Virus record (IMG/VR): IMGVR_UViG_3300023181_000004
Span: 19,297 to 83,296 of that record
Origin: a virus
Length of the DNA stretch: 64,000 bases
Reading direction: 5' to 3' (one strand)
The notes beneath the pieces were generated by a model that did not search any database, was not told the origin of the DNA, and saw nothing but the letters and a program-made list of their open reading frames with translations. Positions 9,052 to 16,955 of this stretch are shown in pieces. Each line of letters opens with the position of its first letter. Positions within the stretch are counted from its first letter, which is position 1. Made by a program: the position numbers and the translations under genes.

Positions 9052-10071
9052 ATGGCTGTTCCATATACCCGCACGCCCACCTCGCTCACCGTGGTCGTGG
9101 ATTTCCGCCCGACGGTCATTCCGTCGAGCCACCCGAACTTCGTCCAGCTGTCCGAGCTGGTCGCGAAGCCGAACACCACCGAAGCTGACGTCAAGCCGCT
9201 CCTCGATATCCCGACTGCAATCACCACCTACACCGGCGGCGAGATCAACGTCGTCAACGGGCGGCTGTTCTATCGCGGCGTCGAGGTCAAGGACAACCTC
9301 GCGCAGGTCATCCTCGGGTTTGTCAAGTCGGGTGACCCGACCGCTGCCGAGCCGTTCAAGAAGTTCCTCGCGAACTGCCGGAACAACCCCGACCTCAACC
9401 TCGTCTCGACGATCTACGATTGGTGCGTGAAGGGGAATATGCCGATCACCCCCGATGGCGAGCTGATCGCTTGGAAGATCGTCGGTCCCGACTTCAAGTC
9501 GATCCACTCGGGCAAGCGCGGCCGGCTCGATCACTCGATCGGCGCGACGGTGACCGAACCGCGTGAGGAGTGCGATCCCAACCGGACGCAGACCTGCTCG
9601 ACCGGTATCCACTTCGCCAGTCTCGAATACATCGAGAAGGGCGGTTACGGGGGCGGTCTGTCGGGCAAGAACAAAATCGTCGCAGTCGTCGTCAACCCGG
9701 CCGATATCACGGCAATCCCGACCGACTACAATTTGTCGAAGGGTCGGTGCTGCCGTCTTCGCGTCGTCGGTGAGGTTGAGGCCCCCAAGGTCAAGACCTT
9801 CTACGAGAACACCGGCAAGGTCTATGGCGGCTGGTCGGCTGCGCCTGCGCCTGCGCCGACCCCGTGCACGCCCCGCAACGCGGCCGGCTTCGCCGTCGGT
9901 CAGCGCTGGGCGCGCCGCAACGGCTATGAAGTGACGATCACGTCGATCAACGGCTCGACCGACTATCCGGTCAAGGCCGGCTCGGACGTCTTCACGAAGA
10001 ACGGCCGGTTCAACAGCGATACCTCGGTGTCGCAGTTCGATCTCGTCCGTCTCGTCAAGGACGTCGCGTAA
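9052..10071 (+). CDS. rIIB: rIIB-like protein
   Basis: 339 aa, with GGAGAAT ahead of the ATG. Residues ~120-260 hold the rIIB signature: a short FVKSGDP region, then TIYDWCVKGNMPITPDGELIAWK in pattern, then IHSGKRG, CSTGIHFASLEYIE and a Val-rich strand before NPADITAIP. T4 rIIB has the same TPDG, YK and GLH-type motifs and acts with rIIA. The last ~60 residues form a separate small domain joined by a Pro/Ala linker. Placement right after rIIA supports the call. Confidence 0.8.
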   Translation: MAVPYTRTPTSLTVVVDFRPTVIPSSHPNFVQLSELVAKPNTTEADVKPLLDIPTAITTYTGGEINVVNGRLFYRGVEVKDNLAQVILGFVKSGDPTAAEPFKKFLANCRNNPDLNLVSTIYDWCVKGNMPITPDGELIAWKIVGPDFKSIHSGKRGRLDHSIGATVTEPREECDPNRTQTCSTGIHFASLEYIEKGGYGGGLSGKNKIVAVVVNPADITAIPTDYNLSKGRCCRLRVVGEVEAPKVKTFYENTGKVYGGWSAAPAPAPTPCTPRNAAGFAVGQRWARRNGYEVTITSINGSTDYPVKAGSDVFTKNGRFNSDTSVSQFDLVRLVKDVA

Positions 10072-10084
10072 CCTTGTGACATTT

Positions 10085-10112
10085 CCTCGGTCTCTGGCAA
10101 CAGAGACCGAGG
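10085..10112 (+). terminator. Perfect 11-bp hairpin after rIIB
   Basis: CCTCGGTCTCT and AGAGACCGAGG pair perfectly around the loop GGCAAC, 14 bases after the rIIB stop. Only ATTTG follows, so the U-tract is poor. A probable transcript end. Confidence 0.6.
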
Positions 10113-10134
10113 ATTTGTACCTCCGGAGATTAAG

Positions 10135-10470
10135 ATGAACGACGATCAGATGATCGACCTGCGTCTTTCGCGGCGTGATGCAGGCCGTCTGCTTGTCGGT
10201 GTGCGTGAACGCCGCCGCAAGCTCGAACGCGGCCTTGAGAAGTTCAAGGACAACTTCGACGAAGCGCTGGGTACCAATATGCGGGAGAGCTTCACCGCGT
10301 ATTCGGCCCTCGAACAAGTCCTCAAGGAGGCTATGGATGCGAACGATCATACATGTTGCGCAGGACGCGATCCGCGCGAATACGAAGGACGGCGGGATGC
10401 GCCCGGCGATTATCGTCCGACGGGGACGCAAACCCGAGCGCCACAGCACCGTCAACATCACAGCGCCTGA
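10135..10470 (+). CDS. Hypothetical protein, 111 aa, long 3' overlap
   Basis: ATG at 10135 after a good CCGGAG site. Residues 1-66 are a plausible helical protein (MNDDQMIDLRLSRRDAG, then LERGLEKFKDNF). Residues 67-111 look like an out-of-frame shadow of the next gene: low complexity, rich in Arg, His and Gln. The frame nevertheless stays open to 10470, overlapping the next gene by 134 bases. Either both frames are translated or the true end was lost by a frameshift. Confidence 0.55.
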   Translation: MNDDQMIDLRLSRRDAGRLLVGVRERRRKLERGLEKFKDNFDEALGTNMRESFTAYSALEQVLKEAMDANDHTCCAGRDPREYEGRRDAPGDYRPTGTQTRAPQHRQHHSA

Positions 10471-10582
10471 CGGCACGATCGTCGGCACGTTCCACTATCA
10501 GCCCCACCAGCCGCTCTCCTGCGGTGCCCGCGTGTGGCTCGAACTGGCGGAGGGCTACGATGCGACACCCGATACTGTGTGA
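10337..10582 (+). CDS. Hypothetical protein, 81 aa
   Basis: AAGGAGG lies 6 bases before the ATG at 10337, a strong ribosome binding site that fixes this start although it is inside the upstream gene. The product has a basic middle (IIVRRGRKPERH) and a beta pair (TVNITAPDGTIVGTFHY). Its end overlaps the next ATG by 23 bases. Unrecognised. Confidence 0.65.
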   Translation: MRTIIHVAQDAIRANTKDGGMRPAIIVRRGRKPERHSTVNITAPDGTIVGTFHYQPHQPLSCGARVWLELAEGYDATPDTV

Positions 10583-10823
10583 CACCTGCGAAGGCCTCGG
10601 GCGCGTCAATCCCGATGCGTTCAGCGATCGCACCTTCCGCTGCCACAACGGATGCACGAATGGCTATTTCGAGGCGACCGCCGTCGATCTCGACGGCAAG
10701 CGCGCCCGCTATCGCTACGTCACCGGCTGGCTGTGGATCTGGAAGGGTGTCCTCTGTCTCGAAAACGACGAGGGCGATCTCATCGTGAACCTCCAGCCCG
10801 AGGACGTCGAGGTATTGCCATGA
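10560..10823 (+). CDS. Small zinc-ribbon-like protein, 87 aa
   Basis: ATG at 10560 after GCGGAGGG. The N-terminal half carries CDTCEGLGRV and CHNGCTNGYF, i.e. CxxC plus CxxxC spaced 16 residues apart, a DnaJ-like or ribbon-type zinc site. The rest is a beta-rich tail with ENDEGDLIVN. Zinc binding is inferred from the Cys pattern; the partner is unknown. Linked by ATGA to the next gene. Confidence 0.6.
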   Translation: MRHPILCDTCEGLGRVNPDAFSDRTFRCHNGCTNGYFEATAVDLDGKRARYRYVTGWLWIWKGVLCLENDEGDLIVNLQPEDVEVLP

Positions 10824-11032
10824 AGCTGCTCCCGATCATCGATGACACGCCCGTGCCGCACGATTATCCGCGGCGGCTCTGGCGCTATCGAGTGATGCAC
10901 ACCGGCCGCCGTGACGACGAGTTCGTGTGGGCACGATCGTCCGGCGCCGCCCGCTACGCCGCGGCCAAGCGCCATCACCCGCTGAACGCGATCTACTATG
11001 CGGGCGGCTATCGAGCATGGAGAGAACCATGA
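10820..11032 (+). CDS. Small hypothetical protein, 70 aa
   Basis: Begins in an ATGA overlap and ends in an ATGA overlap with the kinase-like gene, so it is part of a tightly coupled run. It is Arg/Tyr-rich (YPRRLWRYRVMHTGRRDDEF, then AARYAAAKRHHP). No family is recognised. Confidence 0.55.
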   Translation: MKLLPIIDDTPVPHDYPRRLWRYRVMHTGRRDDEFVWARSSGAARYAAAKRHHPLNAIYYAGGYRAWREP

Positions 11033-11559
11033 AGACTTTCACGATCACCGTGGGCCTACCCGGCTCGGGCAAGTCGACCTACGCCGATAAGCATTTTCGT
11101 CACGCCTTGCGTCTTGAGCGCGATCGGATGCGTGAGTGCCTGTTTGGCGATCGCCAGCGCTATCACGGTGAGCTGGCCACCAAGCCTGATCTTGCACTTC
11201 TGGTTGGGCCGACGATGCACAAGGCGATGCTCACTGCGATGCAGCATCGCATCTACGACGACATCATCTTGTCGGATACCGGGTTGGCGTGGGCCGCCGT
11301 TGCGCAGTTCCATAAAGCCGCCCGCAGCTTCGACATGGCCGTGAATGTGGTCTATTTCGATCTGACGTGGGGCGAGATTGTCGATCGCAATGCGACGAGG
11401 CCGAAGGAGCATCAGGTGCCGATGACGGTGCTCGAACGCTTCTGGCGAATGCAGCACGCCATGCCGCTCGGCGACGAAGTCAACGAGCAGTGGTGGCTCA
11501 ACCCGCGCAAGGTCAATCACCTGATCCGGATCAATGCGAAGGGAGAGATCTGTGGCTAA
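11029..11559 (+). CDS. P-loop polynucleotide-kinase-like protein
   Basis: 176 aa. Residues 7-17 are VGLPGSGKSTY, a Walker A loop directly after the first strand, as in the 5'-kinase domain of T4 Pnkp and related AAA_33 proteins. Later features are DIILSDTGLAW (a substrate Asp strand) and a lid-like ATRPKEHQVP. It lacks a 3'-phosphatase domain, so it would only phosphorylate 5'-OH ends if it is a true kinase. An ATP-dependent ligase is encoded 1.7 kb downstream, giving a possible end-repair pair. The fold call is firm; the substrate is inference. Confidence 0.7.
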   Translation: MKTFTITVGLPGSGKSTYADKHFRHALRLERDRMRECLFGDRQRYHGELATKPDLALLVGPTMHKAMLTAMQHRIYDDIILSDTGLAWAAVAQFHKAARSFDMAVNVVYFDLTWGEIVDRNATRPKEHQVPMTVLERFWRMQHAMPLGDEVNEQWWLNPRKVNHLIRINAKGEICG

Positions 11560-11716
11560 AGGCAAGAATGCGGCCAAGAACGGCCACCATCGCGAATATT
11601 GGAGCTGGCGACCATTCTCCGGTTGGGGGTGGTCGAAGTGGGTCAAGGTCATGACGCATCGGCAGGAACGCCGCGTCATTGCCAAGCGCGAAATCAAGGA
11701 GCAGCTCGATGGCTAG
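11552..11716 (+). CDS. Small basic Trp-rich protein, 54 aa
   Basis: GTG at 11552 with GGGAGAG ahead. The chain is strongly basic with a Trp cluster (YWSWRPFSGWGWSKW) and a C-terminal helix (HRQERRVIAKREIKEQL). It is sandwiched by overlaps on both sides. I do not recognise it. Such a composition fits an RNA- or DNA-contacting peptide. Confidence 0.55.
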   Translation: MAKGKNAAKNGHHREYWSWRPFSGWGWSKWVKVMTHRQERRVIAKREIKEQLDG

Positions 11717-12404
11717 AATTTTGATCGCCTGCGAATATAGCGGGCGCACCCGCGAGGCGTTCCGCAAGCGCGGTCACGATGCGTGGAGCGTAGATATTCT
11801 CCCCGCCGAGGACAACTCGCCGTGGCACATTATTGCCGACGTGTTCGATATGATCGCCAACACCGAGCCGTGGGATCTGATGATTGCCCACCCGCCCTGC
11901 ACCTATCTCGCCAACAGCGGCGCACGGTGGCTCTATCGTGACGTTCCCTGCTATGCGAGCCACGAAAGCACGCACCATGACGATGTGCGTAGCGAACCCG
12001 ATCCGGATCGCTTCCGAAAGATGGAGGCCGGTGCCAAGTTCTTCGCCGATCTGCTCCTCGCACCGATCCCCAAGATCGCCATCGAGAACCCAGTCATGCA
12101 TGGTACTGGCAAGCGCGCAATCGAGCGATATCTGGTCAACGCTGGTCGTGTCGGGATGCCAAAGACGCGTTTTGTTCAGCCGTGGTGGTTCGGCGACGAG
12201 GCATTTAAGGCGACGGGTTTTACTTTGAAAAACTTGCCGCCGCTGGTCAAGCCCAAGACCGCGCTGATCCCGCCCAAGCCCGGCACGCCCGAGCACAAGG
12301 CATGGTCGGTCATTCACAACGCCTCCCCCGGTCCCGACCGGTGGAAGGACCGTAGCCGGACGTTTCCCGGCATCGCCGCCGCGATGGTGGAAACATGGGG
12401 TTAA
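11709..12404 (+). CDS. Cytosine-5 DNA methyltransferase-like protein
   Basis: 231 aa. The start resembles the SAM-binding motif I region of C5 methyltransferases (ILIACEYSGRTREAF), followed by an acidic loop (WSVDILP) and motif IV as AHPPCTYLANSG, where PPC holds the catalytic Cys. Motif VI appears as IAIENPVMH (ENP instead of ENV). It is shorter than classical M.HpaII-type enzymes and lacks an evident target recognition domain, as in other phage Dcm-like proteins. It could methylate phage DNA against restriction; activity is not shown by sequence alone. Confidence 0.65.
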   Translation: MARILIACEYSGRTREAFRKRGHDAWSVDILPAEDNSPWHIIADVFDMIANTEPWDLMIAHPPCTYLANSGARWLYRDVPCYASHESTHHDDVRSEPDPDRFRKMEAGAKFFADLLLAPIPKIAIENPVMHGTGKRAIERYLVNAGRVGMPKTRFVQPWWFGDEAFKATGFTLKNLPPLVKPKTALIPPKPGTPEHKAWSVIHNASPGPDRWKDRSRTFPGIAAAMVETWG

Positions 12405-12408
12405 GCTG

Positions 12409-12900
12409 ATGTTCCTCTACTGGCTTCCTTTCCAGCGTCGCTACGTGCATCGCCTCTCCGACATCCCCAAGGGCGTCGAGAGCGAACGCATCGACGTCCC
12501 CACGGACACCACCGGGCTGATGGCCTACCTCAACGACCTTACTCAACGGCAGGACGTTGCTCATGTCGATCCGCAACCCGATGGCACCGTTCGTGTCGTT
12601 GATGACGTCGGTGCCGAGTTTGTAGGCGACCGCAAGGCGGTTATCGAATGGCTGAACGCTGGATTGGACGAGGAAGACGTTCCCGATCGGGAACATTCCG
12701 ATCCTAAACCCCCGCCTCCGCCCCCGATTGTTCCCGATCGGGAACGTCCGATGGACGCAGGAGCGATCCTGTCCCGCATCGATAGCCCTGGCGTCAACGT
12801 CGAGGGCGTGGTCGAGGCGATCGGCAAGGCCAAGGGCTATGCACTGCGGCGCTATGCCGGCGCGGTCGCTGTCCGTTTTCAAGAACTCGAAAAGATCTAG
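12409..12900 (+). CDS. Hypothetical protein with Pro linker and duplicated palindrome
   Basis: 163 aa. Residues 1-90 form one domain (WLPFQRRYVHRLSDI, then DGTVRVVDDVG). Residues ~90-110 are an acidic, Pro-rich linker with VPDREHS and VPDRERP on its two sides. Residues 112-163 are helical (GAILSRID, then VEAIGKAKGYALRRYAG). The linker is encoded by two identical 16-bp palindromes, listed separately. No family is recognised. Confidence 0.6.
   Translation: MFLYWLPFQRRYVHRLSDIPKGVESERIDVPTDTTGLMAYLNDLTQRQDVAHVDPQPDGTVRVVDDVGAEFVGDRKAVIEWLNAGLDEEDVPDREHSDPKPPPPPPIVPDRERPMDAGAILSRIDSPGVNVEGVVEAIGKAKGYALRRYAGAVAVRFQELEKI
12679..12745. repeat. Two identical perfect 16-bp palindromes, 51 bp apart
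   Basis: GTTCCCGATCGGGAAC occurs at 12679-12694 and 12730-12745. Each copy is its own reverse complement. The start-to-start spacing of 51 bp is close to five helical turns. They lie inside a coding region and encode the VPDRE repeats of a Pro-rich linker. They may be operator-like protein binding sites or an internal coding duplication. Confidence 0.7.
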
Positions 12901-12963
12901 AACTCCAAATTCCTCGAAAAAATTTTGCGGGGATTTTGGACTTTTTCAACAGGAGGGAAAGTT

Positions 12964-13218
12964 ATGCCGAACTTTAAGTTCAGTTTCGCGCGAGACTACA
13001 CCATCCGCGAAGGTTTCGAGCGTGTCATCGAAGCAGATACGCTTGAGAAAGCACAAGAGATCGCTAATCGCTTGGCCGAAGAGTTCAATCACGATTGTCC
13101 GGACGATTGTTCGGAGTCGGACGGTGGTGAAGGCGGGGATTTTGAAACGTCCTGTCCGCCGTCGTATCAAAATATCAACGAGAAGCCGGACTATAACTCC
13201 GAAGGAGAAGAGCTGTGA
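12964..13218 (+). CDS. Small acidic protein, 84 aa
   Basis: A strong AGGAGGG site lies 6 bases before the ATG. The first 45 residues form a beta-alpha unit (NFKFSFARDYTIREG, then TLEKAQEIANRLAEEF). The C-terminal half is very acidic with Cys and Ser (CPDDCSESDGGEGGDFE). The acidic tail resembles DNA-mimic or inhibitor proteins of phages, but no match is recognised. Overlaps the ligase start by 4 bases. Confidence 0.65.
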   Translation: MPNFKFSFARDYTIREGFERVIEADTLEKAQEIANRLAEEFNHDCPDDCSESDGGEGGDFETSCPPSYQNINEKPDYNSEGEEL

Positions 13219-14363
13219 CCATCGCATTTGAACTCGTCCGCGACGACAGCGTGGATGTCTATGCCGGGCCAGTGCTTTACAAGCTCGACAGCCTTGGCAA
13301 GCTGCGGACGTGGCAAATGGAGCTGACAGGCCTCGGTCACTACCGCACCCTCGCCGGCCTCGCCGACGGCAAGCAGGCCACCAGCGGCTGGACGATCCCC
13401 ATCGCCAAGAGCTGCCCGACCGTGAAGGACCAGGGCGAGTTCGAGGTGCGCAGCCAGTACAAGCACCAGCTCGACCGCGAATATCATCTGACCGCCGACA
13501 CTGTCGGTACGCCCAAGATGATCGAGCCAATGCTCGCCAAGACCTACGACAAATTCCCCGGCCCCGGCACCCTCGATCCCAAGTTCGACGGCATCCGCTG
13601 CATCGCCGACGTGAACGGCCTGTGGACCCGTCAGGGGCAGCCAATCACCGCCGTGCCGCATCTACACGCCGTGCTGGCCGCCGCGTTCGAGAAATATCCG
13701 GACGCGATCTTCGACGGTGAGCTGTATAACCACGACCTGCGCGAGGACTTCGGCGCGATCAGCTCGATCGTCCGCAAGAAGAACCCGACGGTCGAGCAGC
13801 TGGAGCTGGCCGAGAAGGTCATGCAATACCACATCTACGATCTGGTGAGCGGCACGGGCGACCGTAGCGAACGCAAGCGGCAGGCGTGGGACATTCTGCA
13901 TGACACCGACGTGCCGCTCGGCTGGATCCACATCGTCATGGGCAAGCGGATCGAGAGCGAGGTACAGCTCAAGCAAGAATATGGCGAGGCGATCGGTAAC
14001 GGCTACGAGGGCGGCATTTTCGCGCCGGATGGCTACAAATATGAGCTGGGCCGGCGATCGAAGGGCCTGCTCAAGATGAAGGACTTCATCACCAAGGAGT
14101 TCAAGCTCCTACGTCTCGAAGAGGGCAAGGGCAACTGGGCCGGTGCGATCAAGCGTGCGATCCTGCAGAACGACGAGGGCGAGTGCGGTGAGTTCGGCGC
14201 CGGCATCCGCGGCAGCTATGCAGCGGGTGTGGCGCTGCTTGGTGAAACGGCTCGGATCAACGAGAAGTCCACGGCCACCGTGCGCTTCTTCATGCGGTCC
14301 CCGGATGGCGTGCCGCGGTTCCCCGTGGTGGTCGACATTCAGCTGGACGGACGGGTCGACTAA
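13215..14363 (+). CDS. ATP-dependent DNA ligase
   Basis: 382 aa, GTG start overlapping the upstream stop. Nucleotidyltransferase motifs are in order: I, DPKFDGIR with the adenylated Lys at ~123; III, FDGELY at ~167; IV, EGGIF; V, GLLKMKDF (KxK). An OB domain follows. The N-terminal ~85 residues look like a WGR-type module (LYKLDSLGKLRTWQ, then SGWT), seen before other phage ligases. It seals nicks in phage DNA; together with the kinase-like gene it could act in end repair. Confidence 0.9.
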   Translation: MTIAFELVRDDSVDVYAGPVLYKLDSLGKLRTWQMELTGLGHYRTLAGLADGKQATSGWTIPIAKSCPTVKDQGEFEVRSQYKHQLDREYHLTADTVGTPKMIEPMLAKTYDKFPGPGTLDPKFDGIRCIADVNGLWTRQGQPITAVPHLHAVLAAAFEKYPDAIFDGELYNHDLREDFGAISSIVRKKNPTVEQLELAEKVMQYHIYDLVSGTGDRSERKRQAWDILHDTDVPLGWIHIVMGKRIESEVQLKQEYGEAIGNGYEGGIFAPDGYKYELGRRSKGLLKMKDFITKEFKLLRLEEGKGNWAGAIKRAILQNDEGECGEFGAGIRGSYAAGVALLGETARINEKSTATVRFFMRSPDGVPRFPVVVDIQLDGRVD

Positions 14364-14407
14364 AGACTTCGAGCGTTGTATGGGGCAGGTATAACAGGAG
14401 AACTATT

Positions 14408-14635
14408 ATGGCTGATGCACCTGCCCCCGCCGCGCCGAAGGCGCAGTCCGAGTTCAAGGTGACCGATGTCGCCGACGGCAAGGCGTTCCTCGTGCTCGAT
14501 GACGGTCGTCATATCGTGGCGACGATCAAGGACGGCGTCGAGGGCGTGAAGCGCCACTCGAAGGTCGCGATTACGAGCGACGGCCTCGATAAGGAAGGCG
14601 CCCCCAAGGACGCCGTCGTGGTCAAGGTGCTGTGA
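14408..14635 (+). CDS. Small hypothetical protein, 75 aa
   Basis: AACAGGAG precedes the ATG. After an Ala/Pro N-terminus, residues 15-75 form a likely small beta barrel (FKVTDVADGKAFLVLDDG, then AITSDGLDKEG). No catalytic residues. A hairpin terminator follows 50 bases later, so it ends a unit with the ligase. Confidence 0.6.
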   Translation: MADAPAPAAPKAQSEFKVTDVADGKAFLVLDDGRHIVATIKDGVEGVKRHSKVAITSDGLDKEGAPKDAVVVKVL

Positions 14636-14685
14636 AGCGCCTCCCCATCAAGGATGACTAGAAATCATCACCCAAGCTTCTAACA

Positions 14686-14711
14686 AAAGACCTCCCGATT
14701 GGGAGGTCTTT
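14686..14711 (+). terminator. Intrinsic terminator before the nucleotidyltransferase gene
   Basis: AAAGACCTCCC and GGGAGGTCTTT pair perfectly (11 bp) around a GATT tetraloop. The 3' arm ends in CTTT, giving a short U-tract. It sits 21 bases before the next start. Confidence 0.7.
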
Positions 14712-14731
14712 CATGTCCAATGGAGATCCAG

Positions 14732-15709
14732 ATGAAACCCGTCCTGCAACTCGTGCGGATCAAGCACGGCTCCCACCTCTACGGCACCGCGACGCTCTCG
14801 TCCGATCAGGATTTCAAGGGCGTCCACCTGCCGTCCGGCGAGGCCATTCTCATGCAGCGCGCCGAGAACGTCATCAATACCGGCGTAGTTTCAAAGGAAG
14901 GGACAAAGAACACTGCGGACGCGATCGACAGCGACAGTTATTCGGTCCAGAAGTTCTACGAAATGCTTTGCAAGGGTGACACCGTCGCTACCGAGATCCT
15001 CTTTGCGCCACCCGAGGCGATCGTCGAGGAGCATCCGCTATGGGGTCAGGTGCAGGCCACCGGCAAGCTCCTGCTGAACCGCCAGTGCAAGGGCTTCGTC
15101 GGCTATTGCGTGCGGCAAGCCGCCAAGTACGGCATCAAGGGTTCGCGCATGTCCGCCGTCAAGGACGTGCTGACTGTCCTGAGCACGTTGCGGCTTGGGC
15201 GCGTCAACACCACCAAGCTGTCAGCAATCGAGCGCGAGCTGCACGACTGGTCCGCTGGCCGCGAGCACGTCGAATGGGAGAACATTCCCAACCCGAACGG
15301 CTCGGACAACTGGCATCTCAACGTCTGCGACCGCAAGATGCCCATGACGGTCACGATTGACGAGGCCTATAAGGTCTGGTCGAAGGTGTGGGAGAACTAC
15401 GGCGAACGTGCTCGGCAGGCGATGACCAATGAAGGGATAGATTGGAAGGCCGTGAGCCATGCCATGCGCGTCGCCGGGCAGGCGCAGGAGCTGCTCGTGT
15501 CGGGAAAAATCACCTTCCCCCGCCCCGACGCCGGCTATCTGCTCGCGATCAAGCAAGGCAAGCTCCCCTACGCCGACATTAGCGGTGAACTGGAGTGGGC
15601 GGTGCAGCATGTGCAGCGCCTGTCGGAGACCAGTTCCCTGCCCGAGAAGTCGGACCACAAGTTGGCTGATCGCTCGGTCCTCGACCTCCACTGGCTTCAA
15701 CTCAAATAG
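14732..15709 (+). CDS. Predicted nucleotidyltransferase (YcgL-type)
   Basis: 325 aa from the ATG at 14732, chosen over 14720 because GGAG is 6 bases ahead. The N-terminus has GSHLYGTATLSSDQDFKGV: G-S-x-x-YG, then SDxD, the metal-binding pair of the pol-beta-type nucleotidyltransferase superfamily. The C-terminal region is helical. Proteins of this group are predicted to transfer nucleotides to RNA, DNA or proteins; several phages carry them, with targets unknown. The motif is intact, so activity is plausible. Confidence 0.75.
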   Translation: MKPVLQLVRIKHGSHLYGTATLSSDQDFKGVHLPSGEAILMQRAENVINTGVVSKEGTKNTADAIDSDSYSVQKFYEMLCKGDTVATEILFAPPEAIVEEHPLWGQVQATGKLLLNRQCKGFVGYCVRQAAKYGIKGSRMSAVKDVLTVLSTLRLGRVNTTKLSAIERELHDWSAGREHVEWENIPNPNGSDNWHLNVCDRKMPMTVTIDEAYKVWSKVWENYGERARQAMTNEGIDWKAVSHAMRVAGQAQELLVSGKITFPRPDAGYLLAIKQGKLPYADISGELEWAVQHVQRLSETSSLPEKSDHKLADRSVLDLHWLQLK

Positions 15710-16122
15710 TTAATTGCTGCTTGAAGTCTAGCAACATCGTCTTTGAATAAACCCAAGGCGGTGTTGCAGTTGCTGCACAATAGCCCGCGAACTCGACCAG
15801 TGGTGTGGCAGTGATCGATGTGTGGAGTTTTGATAAACGGATCTAAACAGATGGAGCAGCAGCCTTTCTGCTTATCAAACATCTGTAGGTATGCAGCTTG
15901 CGTCCACCCATATAGGCGTCGCAGATCACCTTCACGTTGAAGCCGAACAACCTCACCGCTATTCAGTGATACATAGTTTCGACGATGATATTTGCTGCAG
16001 TCGCAGCACATCCGAGTCGAAACCAACCGAAGCGAAAGGTGACCATGACAGCATGGTTGGCCAGTGAAATAATGGCGAAGGCCCTTGGCCTTCGCGTCTT
16101 TGCGAGATATGATTTCATTCAT
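15697..16122 (-). CDS. Endonuclease VII-type HNH homing endonuclease
   Basis: 141 aa from the ATG at 16122. The Cys pairs (CCxxC near the middle, CSICLDPF) and HIDHCHTTGRVRGLLCSNCN match the zinc-bound HNH/endonuclease VII fold, with catalytic His and Asn. Only this gene is inverted within the 36-kb plus-strand block, and it is visibly AT-richer than its neighbours. Its last 13 bases run into the 3' end of the nucleotidyltransferase gene. A free-standing mobile endonuclease is the best reading. Confidence 0.85.
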   Translation of the reverse strand: MNEIISRKDAKAKGLRHYFTGQPCCHGHLSLRLVSTRMCCDCSKYHRRNYVSLNSGEVVRLQREGDLRRLYGWTQAAYLQMFDKQKGCCSICLDPFIKTPHIDHCHTTGRVRGLLCSNCNTALGLFKDDVARLQAAINYLS

Positions 16123-16144
16123 CGGTCTGCCCAATCAGATCGTA

Positions 16145-16174
16145 GGTCGACGGACGCGCCAACGTCCGTCGACC
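16145..16174 (+). terminator. Perfect 12-bp hairpin beside the homing endonuclease
   Basis: GGTCGACGGACG and CGTCCGTCGACC pair without mismatch around CGCCAA. No U-tract. It resembles the other intergenic hairpins of the genome and probably punctuated the plus-strand transcript before the endonuclease gene inserted next to it. Confidence 0.5.
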
Positions 16175-16202
16175 ACCTTATCCAAACATCAGGAGATCCA
16201 CA

Positions 16203-16955
16203 ATGTCTATCAATCCGAATGGACTAATTCTATGGGAAGGCCCCTCCGCTATCGACGACGCACCAATCGTTGTCATCGCCACCGGCATCAAGCAGGGGTC
16301 GACCAATGGCAAAACCGGCCAGATGATCCAGACATACATTCTTCGCCGTGATATGCCTCCGCAGGAGGCGATCAGCACCGGCGCCGATGCGTCGATCTGC
16401 GGAGGCTGCGCCCACCGCGGCGACGGCACGGGCAAGGAGCGCTCGTGCTATGTGGTCATCTTCCAGGGGCCGCGCGGCGTCTATATGGCGTACAAGCGCG
16501 GCAGCTACGCCAAGGCCGAGTTCAATATGGATCTTGTCGAGCTGGGCAAGGACCGGATGGTTCGCCTCGGTGCGTATGGCGACCCCGCCGCGGCCCCGGC
16601 CAGCGTGTGGCAGCACCTGCTCAAGTTCGCGAAGGGCAGCACCGGTTACACTCATCAATATCGCAACCCCGCGATCGACGCGACGGTGTGGGCACCGCTC
16701 GTGATGGCTTCGGCGGACAGCGAGCAGGACATGCACGACGCACATGGCATGGGCTACCGCACTTTCCGGGTTGCACCAATCGGCGCTGAGCCTATCAAGG
16801 GTCTTGAAATCCTCTGTCCGGCATCGGAGGAAGCAGGTCGCAAGACAACCTGCGAAGATTGCCGGGCGTGTGGCGGCACTCGTGCCAAAGCGCGTGTCTC
16901 GGTAATGATCCCGGCCCACGGGGTCGGAAAGCGATACGTCAGTGTCGACCAGTGA
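16203..16955 (+). CDS. Conserved phage protein with Cys clusters, 250 aa
   Basis: ATG at 16203 after CAGGAGATCC. The chain begins with strands (GLILWEGPSAIDDAPIVVIATG), then TGQMIQTYILRRDMPP, then CGGCAHRG and a C-terminal CPAS plus CEDCRACGG cluster. This pattern recurs in a phage-only protein family of unknown function (I recall it as a DUF7227-type family, unverified). The two Cys clusters suggest one or two zinc sites. The role is unknown. Confidence 0.65.
   Translation: MSINPNGLILWEGPSAIDDAPIVVIATGIKQGSTNGKTGQMIQTYILRRDMPPQEAISTGADASICGGCAHRGDGTGKERSCYVVIFQGPRGVYMAYKRGSYAKAEFNMDLVELGKDRMVRLGAYGDPAAAPASVWQHLLKFAKGSTGYTHQYRNPAIDATVWAPLVMASADSEQDMHDAHGMGYRTFRVAPIGAEPIKGLEILCPASEEAGRKTTCEDCRACGGTRAKARVSVMIPAHGVGKRYVSVDQ

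Noticed and set aside
11029-11559. Full T4 Pnkp-type kinase/phosphatase
   Set aside because: Only the P-loop kinase part is present; the DxDxT phosphatase motif is absent.
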